Below are positions 54,099-64,000 of a DNA stretch of 64,000 bases, piece after piece. Below the pieces are notes generated by a model. That model did no database searches. It was given only the letters and a program-made list of their open reading frames with translations, and was not told the origin of the DNA. Positions within the stretch are counted from its first letter, which is position 1; each line of letters begins with the position of its first letter. The stretch is taken from positions 3,968,001-4,032,000 of the forward strand of contig JAKNDB010000110.1 of NCBI GenBank assembly GCA_024305405.1, read 5' to 3'. Source of the DNA: Dirofilaria immitis. Taxonomy: Eukaryota > Nematoda > Chromadorea > Rhabditida > Onchocercidae. Both the position numbers and the translations under genes were made by a program.

Positions 54099-57000
54099 TT
54101 AGTAGTTGTTAATGGACAATAACGCAAATTCAACATCATTCTCTAGCTTTTCGAGCTCCTCCTTCACCGTCTGTATCCTGCATTTTAATTTATGCTCTTC
54201 ATCTTTTCGTAACTTAATTTCACTGGAATTTGAAAGCATTATTAGCAACATATTTAATCATTATAAGTATACTTTAAAAAGCTGAAAATGTCTTTTTAAA
54301 ACAAGTCATAAACCAATTTTGTCGCATATGAAAAGCAATTTTTCATATCCGGAATTTACCCTTTTTTACTGAAAATGGAAAACCACTTCAAAATATTTTT
54401 TAGAACAAATCTCATAAAAAAGGAAAGATTTACAGGAAAGATAATAGACGAAACAAAGCATACTTTACGAGGGCATCATACTTCTGCTCAAATTCGCTGA
54501 TAGATGAAGTGATTTCTTCTAATTCACTACGTTCCTGCTGTAAACGATTTGGCCAGTCATACTCTCGCAACGGATTTAGTATCGCTCGCAAGTTTTCTTG
54601 TTGTCTTCTCAGCTGAAAAAATACAGAAATACAAATAAACATTTTGAAATGCAAATTAAACAGATTTTGTTAAGTTTTCCAGAAAAATGCGAAAAATGGA
54701 GATGTTTTTAAGCGAAGGTTTGTTGTTCAGTGGTTCGCATAAAAAACCAAGGTCCTCAATGGATCATCCATGACTATAGTTACTGATGTAAATATAATTG
54801 TTAAACGATATCTCCGAATATAAGAAGGAACTTTTTATACCTAAAACCTATGATTTTTAATGGTCAACAATGCACTATTTGAAAGAAATTCAAATAAAGA
54901 AGCTTCTGTACTTCGAAAAATTTAAAATTTACTGAAGCACGTAACAAATTACTCATGCGCAATACCTGAACAACTTCGCGCTGTTGGTCATTATCGATAG
55001 CAAGATCCAGTCTCGCTAAATAAGCCTTTTGTTGGTCGATGAATTGCTTTTGATTTTGAACCAGTTCTTCCAAAGCATTAGCGCTCAAATTATCTGCAAA
55101 AACCGAACAATCTCGGGAAGAAAATGGAAAATTATATAAGTTCGGTATCATATATTAACTTTGAAAAATAAATTAGAAATTTCCAAGAATTCACAGGAAC
55201 ATCCACCAGATCAAAAACACTGCCAATCCTTCAAACGAATTATTTTCACGTTATGGATTAAAACTTTTTGTTAAATTGCTGGCGTCAGATTTTTCTATTC
55301 CAGTTAGTGAATTATTTTTTGCTAAAGAGAGCAGTGAGAATATTCAGCCATCACGAAATAAAATATTTTTTTCGAAGAAGCTAGGATATGAGAAATTACA
55401 AAATTTACTTGTCGAAACATCACTGCTATTTAGATTGACTGGCTGAGGCGTCGCACCACTAAAAATGGAATAATTTCGCAAATGCCCTTTTATTTAGTTT
55501 CTTAAGATAGCGGCAAATTATCCAAGCCGCTGGCAATGAGAAAAAAGTTATCCAGAAAAGCAAAAAATTTTTTTCCAAGTCGTTTTAAATCATGAGTATG
55601 ACAATTTGCTTATAATATTAACAATGGAAATGTCATAATAGTTAACTAACTTGATAAGACGCCATTGATCATTGACGAAAATATCCACTGGTGGTAATGG
55701 AGTTAACAACGAGGACGAAGTATTTTGTCTGGATAAAGAAGTGAAACGTTGTTCAATTAATTCATGATATGCTGAAATAATGTTTTATTTTATTTGGGAA
55801 TTGTTCATAAATTTGATTAACGAAATGTTCATAGTAGAAAACCAGATGTTTTGAAATGAAAAATGATAAAAAAACACCGCTGAAAAATAATAAGAATCAA
55901 AACCAACTATCCAGTCATTCGTCTTATTCCATTATTTTTGATATGACCTAATCTACCTGGTGGAGGTGGTCTATTCTTTATCCGTTCAGTGATTACTGTC
56001 TGCGAGTTGATTCTTTGGGAAGCTGGACGGTAGAAGTGTTCTGCAAATCCATAGAAGTTTCAGAAACGGTGAAAAAACAAGATGTAAAGATTTAATCATA
56101 ATTACAAATTTTAGCTAATCAAAAATAAAAAATCGTAAGTTGGGAAATTATTTGCCTGACATAGGCGTAAGAACAGCAGCGGAAGAAACCGCTCCACGAT
56201 TTTCTTCATTATCAGTCTCATAAGTATGTGCGCCGTTTTGCGATATAGGATTATCCACTGAAGTGAAGGATGGTTCTTCTAATTGCGAAATTTCCTTCAA
56301 TTTAGGAGGAATTGACAAAATTTCTAAAACAATAATGAAAAAATTAATCCCCGTAGATATGATATGGGGAATGATAACATAAGTTTCAGCAATAAAAATC
56401 TTTTGGAAATCACAAAACGAAAACGATATATGCAATGTATGATTTATATGTATACGATGAACCTTAATTAGCAAATGATTAACTAGAAAGAGCAAAATTT
56501 ATAGATGGAGTCAAATTGTATCTTTGGAAGTTCTCCTCGTATTTTTCCTTTTTTTGAAATATCTTTTCTTGGCTCTACCTTTTCAGAATCACTTAATTAC
56601 TTTTTCCAAATGTTGAAATCAACAAAAAGCGATTTTTAGAAATGAAAAATTTTGCATCTGCTCCTTGACGCTATTTTCAAAATCCAATGTATTTTTGGCC
56701 ACCAATAATGAAGATAGCAATGTACACGACGTTTGCTAAACTTCGATTTTTTTTCATTAGATTTTCCTTGTCATGTGCAGCTATGAAGTAAGTGAATTTC
56801 ATGAAGAAAAATGGAATTTCTCAAGGCTTCTTGGATGTATAGGGATACCTTCTAGAGCTTTGTTAGTCTTCTGCACGATTGCAAGTGAAAATAAAAAAAA
56901 AAAAACATTGAATAGTGACTGGTACCAGTCGATCGCCAGTATCAACAAGATAATTTTCGCTGGTAACAGGCGATGGACCTTCATCTAGATGCTTTAGTAA

Positions 57001-57498
57001 GAATGACACGCAATGTGAATGAACACCCCATTTGCGCAATATTTCAAACGGTCGATCCAACGGTGCCAGACTTCTCTCCTAAATCGAGGAATTTATGATT
57101 TAATTTTAAAATCTTAACTTATAAATAACAACTGACTTTTTTGTCAAAAATTAATACCATTAAGGCTTTGCAAATAATTTCTCAGAAGAACTGAAAAACT
57201 TTTTTAACCAGAGAATTAGTGAATTATCAATTAATATTTCTTAATTCTGTTCGCCATCAAATCCACAAACTTCTTCGATTTGGAGAATCGGTTATTACTT
57301 GATTACTAACAACCGAATTCGTTACAGATTAAATCAGTACTTAAGGACTCACCGTATCTAGAAAATGTTCAATCAAAACGAAACGACCCTTCTGTCCCGT
57401 TGCGCGAGCAAGGCATAAATAACTTGAGCACATGTTGTGCTTTCCGTTATTCCGGAGACACATCGTTCGATTCCATCCGCGATAACCCTTATTTCCAT
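54099..57498 (-). CDS. N-terminal RASSF protein (RASSF7/8-type)
   Basis: N-terminal RASSF proteins bind Ras-like GTPases through an RA domain at the extreme N-terminus. They act at cell junctions and in growth control through a coiled-coil tail. Nine exons (minus): 57353-57498, 56979-57078, 56156-56323, 55957-56040, 55651-55771, 55409-55458, 54966-55093, 54464-54612, 54099-54222. All phases agree. The start ATG 57498 gives MEIRVIADGIERCVSGITES directly, as in RASSF8, where the RA domain begins at residue 1. The domain continues TTCAQVIYAL, GQKGRFVLIEHF and TERSLAPLDRPFEILRKWG (to about residue 82). A Pro/Ser-rich middle (RPPPPAYHELIEQRF) and a coiled-coil C-terminus (QKQFIDQQKAYLARLDLAID, ERSELEEITSSISEFEQ, VKEELEKLENDVEF) follow. 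Exons total 1070 nt. One G is missing at about 57409, between YAL and the ATGQKG stretch; with it the product is 356 residues. The intron after exon 3 is GC-AG. Confidence 0.9.
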
Positions 57499-58315
57499 TC
57501 ACTCAATGCTGCAAATGATACTTAATCACGTAAAGCAAGCGGCAACAATGAATTTGAACTCAATGCACTCTCCGTATAAATCCTTCCTATCCTGGGTGAA
57601 CTGGTGAATGCTACCAAATCATATACATTTCATATTAAAAAAAAAAAATTGAATGAACATTTCACTAGAACGGTGCTATAAAATGACATTGCATATTTAA
57701 ATAAAAAGAAACTATAGGAAATTGATTCACGCCAATCTATTTGTGACGGTGTATGTGTGTAGAGATTTCCTTTTAGCCATTCTATAAAGCTAGGTATTGG
57801 AGAAAGTGTTGCGTATGTTTTTATAATTTCAAACTCCTGCGACAGCTTTTCTACAATTCTTTTGATCATAAAGTCACCTAGGCTGATTCCAGATAACCCT
57901 GCTTGAGTATATATGTACCCATCTATGTATATTTGTATGATCAGAAGAGTGTCTATCCTCGAATTTCAATCATCATTTAGATCGTCAATATCGAAGTAAA
58001 TGATATAAGTATAATGATTTTATCATGGGGAAAACAAGACTTCATGTCGGAAAAGGATGTTTTTAATTAATATTTCCTTAAAAGATTCGCAATTAATTGT
58101 CTCTCTTTCTCCAAAACGAAACGAAGAGAATTCAAAAATGATTAGATCTAATCAAACCCAATGAATCTGTACCCGCACAGCAGTGGAATCAATTATCACT
58201 CAAAACAGATACTTTAGGGCACAGGTGGATCGATATGTTATTGGTCTGAAAAAGTACATTGACCTGAGCCGTCTCGCGGGTAGTTGTAGGTCCGTCCATG
58301 TCTGCATATCTGCGT

Positions 58316-58632
58316 GTGAATGTGCGTGAGTATGTCTGAGTGTCCGTGGGTATATATGTTCGCGTGCATGTGTGTGTATGTGTGTGTATGTATGTATTGG
58401 GTGCGTGCATGTGCGTGTGTGTATGTGTGTATGTATGTTAGTGCAAGTGCATGTTAGTGTATGTATATGGTATGCAGATGCATATGTATATATGTGTGTG
58501 TGTGTATGTGTGTGTGTGTGTGTGTGTGTGTTCTATGTGTCTGTACATGTCTTCGTGTATGTATTGTATAAACGTATGTGACTGTGCAGATATGTATGAG
58601 CATATGTGTGTATGTGTGTGTATTTATACGTA
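58316..58632. repeat. GT/TATG-rich repeat tract
   Basis: Long imperfect array of GT, TATG and CATG units with an uninterrupted (GT) run near 58508-58530. Cys-Val-rich and His-Thr-rich open frames on both strands derive from it. Confidence 0.92.
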
Positions 58633-59117
58633 CGTATGCATAGGCTTGGGTAAATGTGTAAGTGTTCAGAAAAGGAATGACAAATGAATGTTACGGAATC
58701 ATTAGAAAAATAGTCTAAAGAAAATCGCTTAAAGATCCATGTATGGGTGGGTAAAGTATAAAAGAGATGCCCATATTGGAGTTCGGCAAAGTGAAAATTT
58801 AAATGTTTGTTGTAGGATTTTCTTTTATTTTTTCCTAAAAATTTAACGATAATTAAATTCATACCTTGATCAACATAAGGCTGGATGGACATGTTTGCAT
58901 GCAAATTTTATCAATTTATTGCTAATTGATTTTCTCTGATTATTGAACGAATATATAAATAGCGATAATAACATTGGTATAATCTATCTCTCTAATAAAT
59001 GTAATTATAATGCTGAAGTTTCATATAAAAGATGCTGATATACTTGCTTGTCTATTCACTTTGCAATTGCTTAGCTATTTGACGAATTCAAATTCTGCTA
59101 CGAATGAATTAATTGAT

Positions 59118-59162
59118 GTGTGTGTATGTATGTGTCTGTCTCTATATATATGTATATGTGTT
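59118..59162. repeat. Short GT/TA repeat tract
   Basis: GTGTGTATGTATGTGTCTGT followed by TATATATA-type units. Confidence 0.85.
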
Positions 59163-60029
59163 ATTGTATGTGCGTAGTTTAAAGTTTATCTGTTCCGTAG
59201 AAGTATGTAGCGGTGATACATAAAACTTATGCAATTCGAACTTCGCTTTATTATTTCCATCATTGGAATAGGTAATAGTTCTCTGACTTTATGTTATTAT
59301 CATGAAGATAATAAGAAAGTATGAGAGAGAACCGAAAATGAAGAAAATAAATTATTAGGAGGGAAAAAAGTGGGTTTGCTTCAATACATGGAAGCGTCTA
59401 GCTATTATCTGCTTTTTCATAACTTTTTGCTAATAGTTGCTGAAATTCACTATCCGAAATATTATCAGACGATGAATTCAATAAAATATTTATTACATTT
59501 GTGCAGAATATTGTATTTATAACAATATGGATTAACTACGCATATATTCTATATAATGTACGTACAATAAATAATCCAGTAATCAATCAAATGTACGCTT
59601 AATGATATAGGATGTAAATTGTAGAAATGGCCAAGTACATAGTTTCGCTGAATTATATGAGTCGTGAATTCAGAATGACAAAAAGTTTTAATTTCGAAAT
59701 CCATAAAAAGAATGTCGAAAATCAAATAAACTATCTTAACCTTTTTTGATGCAATTTGCTGTAAACTGCTGCAGCAAAGCTATAAATAATCAGATGCTAT
59801 GTCTAGGCTCTTAAAACTTTCTCAATTGGATAAAATTGGTCGAATCGGTTTGAACGAGTTGCTGAAATTCCCTCAAGCATTCATCCGTATGTTAAAAGTT
59901 CTGCCAGATATATTATCTCAGAAGAATGGGACCAAATCTCGTATATTTTATTGTGTGCTGTTATAATAGATTCGGGACGAAGAGGACAAGCAAATAGTAA
60001 AAAATTGTTGAATATCAGCAATGGCTATA

Positions 60030-63000
60030 TTAGAACTTCCAAGCAGGTCTCTTTGAGTCATCCTTGTTACCCGAAAAATTAGAAGAACCAGCAGACGAGG
60101 AAGTATTAGAGTCTTTTTGGAGCGTGATGATGTCTGATGACCGGGTGAGCTTCGTCTATGTTCGTCAGTTGATGAAGGCCGTTCGAAATCCGGATACAAT
60201 AGACTTCTGAAAACAAGACTGAAGCAGTATATCTCTCAGTTATCTTCCAGAAAAATCAAAAATGCATATCCCAGTCGAAACTCGATACTTGGATGTGTAC
60301 GTTACCTTTGTCATCCTTTTGCTTTATTAGATCTATCGTCGGTGATTTTGACTTTGCAAGACTACGATCATAAAGTCTGATGGAATGACTAGGTGATTTT
60401 GGCCTTGGTATACCAGTTGCACAATGACTGGAATGACAAATTTATTAAACTCAAAAATTAAAATCAAAGATTCAGATGAAAATAAGTCAATTGAAGTCGA
60501 ATACTAAATAGTTGAATTTATTTGGCGTTTTTCATTTTTCGATCCGATAATTCGACCAAATCAATTGTTGTTGGCAAATATGAAACAAAGACTAATATAT
60601 AAAATGATTAACTTCATCTTCTCCTTCCCGTTGTTTTCTTTTTCCTTCTTTTTCCTTCCTTTTGCCAGTTCTTGTCCATCTCTACTCTTCGCGTTATTTT
60701 TAGCTTGTTGTTGTGTTTCAGTAAGTAAAATTTGTAAATTGCTTTTAATTGTTTGATTTTTTGTACCTTCGCCAGCCGTGAAACTGTTCTAAAACTTATT
60801 TTGGTGTGTTGAAAATAAAGTTGGATAAGTGAATTCAAAATTTAGATTTTCAATCAAAAATTATTTACAACTTAAATTTAAAGAAAGTCTTTCTAGTTTT
60901 GCATTAATGTACAAAGGATGGATGAAATGTATACAAATATACTACAATATTATTGAAAAAACAAACCGATCTGTTTTTCTTTGCCTTCTATTTCAGATTC
61001 TTGTAAAATTTCCAGAGCCTTTTGCAATTGATATATGAGAGCATCTTTCTCCTGAATAATTAATAAAAAAATTTTTAGTTATTTCATTACAGTTAGAAAA
61101 GTCCGGTTGTTTCAATATCATGAAGATATTGAAAATAACCTTTAACCTTAGTTCTTTCAAAAATTTATATATTATTCTGAGTGGAATAATGTGAAAATGT
61201 ATAAAAATATTATCTCACTCTAAGTGTATTTCGCAAGTGTTGCATTTGCTCAGTCAATTCCAAATTTATCTTATCTTTTCCTACTTCATTTTCCTCATCG
61301 ATATTCGTTTGTATTCCGTGAGTTCCAGTTTCGGGCCTAAAAATTGTCACTAATCTATTATATGTGGAATTTTTTTCCAATAAAATTTTCAGGAAAAATT
61401 ATACGCAGTGATGTTTTGTACGTATCTTCCAGTGACAAAACATCGTCATATAAAATCTTTTCCAAAATTCGGGCATTGATGATTTACTTAAAAAAATATT
61501 GATAAAAACTCGAACTTGATTGTAAGTTGTTGCTGAAGCTTCCGATACTTGCTAGTTAATTCCGTTTCATGTTTTTTCATCATTTCGATCGTTTTTTCAT
61601 GCTCTTTATTCAAATTTATGATTTTCTTCTCAAGGATCTGAGCTTGTTGATTTTCTCGCTTCCTAGTAAAATTTAAAATTGCCTTCACGAACTAATACTT
61701 CTACATCGTTGGATTATTCTTGAAATTATCAAAAAAAAAAAAAAAAAAGGAAAAAGTAGCATCCAGATATTAATTTATACCTGAGATACTCATCCGTTTT
61801 TCTGCTGAAGTTCTTAATTTCCTGATTTTTCTTTTCAAGTTCACTTTGTATCGCATTTATTTCATCCGTCAATTTCTTATTTTTATCGTATAGCTCAGTA
61901 ATTTGTTTTGTTTTTTGACCACAATCATTTTCTAACATCTTCATATTCGCTTCTAATTCTTTATTCTAGAAATTCACACTCAGTTCATTTAGCGTCGAAA
62001 AATTTTTGAAATTCACTTCTATGGCACTTTCAAGAATCCTATGTTTTTTTTTTTTTTTTTTGTTCACGCATCAATCATTTTAAAGATGCATCTATTCCTG
62101 CAATTGCATATTCGATTATAACTTTCATATATTATAATATAATTTAGATAGCACTGAAGAAAAAAGTAACCTTTTCATTAGCATCATTTTTGACTTCTTT
62201 TAGTTTCATTTCATATCTGGATGCTACTTTCAACACTTCTTTTCAACTCGTTCCTCCAATTGTGCTTGAAATTCTTCTAAAAATTGCTTGAATAATAATA
62301 ACAGTTTTAGCGTGTAAATTTCCTATAAAATGATATTAGTAATTCCTGTAGTAAATAATATAATATATTGATAATAACTGCTGCAAAGAATTTAAATTGT
62401 CATTCGAGCTGACGTTCAACGCAGAAGAATAAAAGAGATGAATGAATATGGTGATGCCGCAATCATTTTGGATACTTTATGATATTTCGACTAACGCAAA
62501 AAGTCATGAATATGAAATTTTCCACGATAGTTGAATTACTACTTTATTAATTGATCTATATTATAAAGAGTATTATGAAGAAATCATTTTTATACTTCGT
62601 AAGCGTCTTTCATTGACTTCTATTGCTTCTGCATTTTGTCGTTTCAGATTAATTTCTTCAGTCATTTTCTGCACCTCATCGGATCTCTTGAAATGTTGAC
62701 ATAAAGAAAAATCTAATAAATTGCAGCAGTGGATCAATATGTACATGGTTCATTCAAAATCTACGAAAACTGTATTTCACTGAAGTGATAAAAATCTATC
62801 GATTCTATTTTTTAAAACAATGGCAAATCTTTCAAAAGTTTCAACTCTCGAAGACTCACTGCTAACTAATCGAATGTTCCGTCCTTATAAGAATGAATGA
62901 GCACTTAAGTGAAATAATAAACTTCTTATTTTTGTTTGTTTAAAAGGAAGGATTTAATTTGTTTAAGCAAAGCTGCGTTAAAATAATATACCATTTGTTC

Positions 63001-64000
63001 ATTGCTTCTAATATCACTTAGATCTTGAACATTTGAATCTTTCAACTTATTTATCAATTCTTCGTTTTCATGCTTTAATTTCATCAAATTTTCGTTCAAA
63101 ATTACCACATCTTGTCGTTCAGCTAGAAGTTTAGCAATCTAAAAAAATTCTAAAACTTCATCCCAAGAATCAAAAAAGATTGGAAAAACGGATGGAATTA
63201 AGTTTCTGTATTACCTCAATTTTAACTCCTTCATTTCTTCCTCTCTTTTCAAATATCCATCTGAATTCGTTAATTGGAATCTGCAATGCGAAATTGATAT
63301 TTTATTGTGTTATACTACTAATTACATTTATGTAACTGTGAAAACAATTATTCGATTAGAAAGATTGGTATCTCAGATGAAAATTTCCTCTATTATAAAA
63401 TTGACATACTCAATTCCATTTTTGATAACTGATTGCTTCTCATCAGTTGCCATATATTGCCATTTAAATTGTTCCAATTTTTTCATCTCGATTTCTTTCT
63501 CATTTAATAGTTGTTTGTATTTCTCCACTTCTTTTTCATTTGATCGCCTTCATCAATTAATTGCTTAATTTTTTGTATTGTCCCACAATCGTTATTCTGA
63601 GTATTCCGAAAATTTATTAATTTTCGCCTCAATACAAAATGTTTACATTTGTTTGAAACTTATAGTAGATTTAAATTCAATTGAAATAATGTTTCAGAAA
63701 AGTAAGCTTTCGAATGAATCCATAAATCGGAGAACATTTCATAATTCTTAATAGTATCAGTGATTCATAATTAAAAAGCAATGAAAATGATGTCTTATTT
63801 GAATTAACAAAGTATGAACTGATATATAGAGTAAAATTTATTTAAAATCAAATTTAAAATTGGGAAAAAATTTAAAACTGAAGTAATAAATTCTTATAAT
63901 TTGATTAGCATTTTTAATAATGATGTTATAATTCTTCAAGATAGCAAATTAGAAAAGTGAAGCTTACATCATTGCTTTCCATCAATAGGTCAAGCTTACA
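60030..64000 (-). CDS. Large coiled-coil protein, C-terminal part (runs off right edge)
   Basis: Exons (minus): 63968-64000 (cut by the window edge), 63410-63596, 63215-63280, 62992-63138, 62596-62686, 62171-62276, 61791-61965, 61516-61662, 61219-61336, 60985-61051, 60613-60703, 60306-60427, 60030-60206. Phases agree from 62276 to 60306. The visible part is a long heptad-rich coiled coil (KLKHENEELINKLKD, KRQNAEAIEVNERRL, ELEKKNQEIKNFSRKTDEYL, KEHEKTIEMMKKHETEL), then a basic linker (KGRKKKEKENNGKEK) and a Ser/Pro/Lys tail (IPRPKSPSHSIRLYDRSLAK). Frame breaks: one missing A at T-run 63532-63536, one near 62236-62239, and possibly one at T-run 60114-60118. The last exon can be read in phase to an early stop (EVYCIRISNGLHQ...), or in other frames with indels to a Ser-rich end, DDSKRPAWKF. 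The coiled coil resembles golgin, centrosomal or ciliary proteins in general, and I cannot name it. Confidence 0.75.

Larger units (their letters stand above)
57499..60029. other. Intergenic region with GT-rich repeats
   Basis: This lies upstream of the RASSF gene and downstream of the right-edge gene. About 320 bp of GT/TATG repeat dominates. The other open frames are short and unremarkable. Confidence 0.5.

Noticed and set aside
58189..58904. Open frames of 69-123 residues in the GT tract
   Set aside because: They come from the GT/TATG repeat and its flanks, with no splice or domain support.

Overview
The window is AT-rich nuclear DNA from an invertebrate animal, most likely a spirurid or filarial nematode. 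The grounds are an innexin at the left edge (a family restricted to invertebrates), many short exons with TTTCAG-type acceptors, and animal-only families such as an N-terminal RASSF protein, FAM20 kinase and eEF2 kinase. The phylum is an inference from these features; no database search was possible. No operon, tRNA, rRNA, CRISPR array or bacterial gene was seen.

Layout from left to right. (1) 213-821 (+): the last two exons of an innexin. (2) 4885-9009 (-): a complete 12-exon FAM20-family secretory-pathway kinase. (3) 9010-23240: about 14 kb with few genes, mainly microsatellites, one strong hairpin, a possible orphan exon pair near 20.65-20.94 kb and a small signal-peptide ORF at 22.58 kb. 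(4) 23241-28158 (+): Miro, the mitochondrial Rho GTPase, 16 exons. (5) 30046-36160 (+): eEF2 kinase, about 18 exons. (6) 37007-41960 (-): a coiled-coil protein that may be FBF1/DYF-19-like. (7) 42857-45944 (+): a small single-pass membrane protein with one Ig domain. (8) 47426-50543 (-): sideroflexin. (9) about 51.57-52.53 kb (-): unrecognised coding exons carrying a partial exon duplication. (10) 54099-57498 (-): a complete 9-exon N-terminal RASSF (RASSF7/8-type) protein. (11) 60030 to the right edge (-): the C-terminal part of a large coiled-coil protein whose N-terminus lies outside the window.

The genes look like an ordinary mix of housekeeping and cell-biology functions: kinases, mitochondrial transport, mitochondrial serine carrier, junctions and possibly cilia. 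I see no evidence that they act as one system. The most striking sequence-wide observation is that nearly every gene contains one or more 1-2 nt frame breaks, usually in a short run of one base and usually a missing base. Protein similarity continues in the shifted frame on the far side. This looks much more like an uncorrected sequencing-error signature than like mass pseudogenisation, so automated gene calls here will be fragmented. The exon models below were built by eye from splice signals, reading-frame phase and remembered family motifs. I did not find a convincing undescribed biological system.
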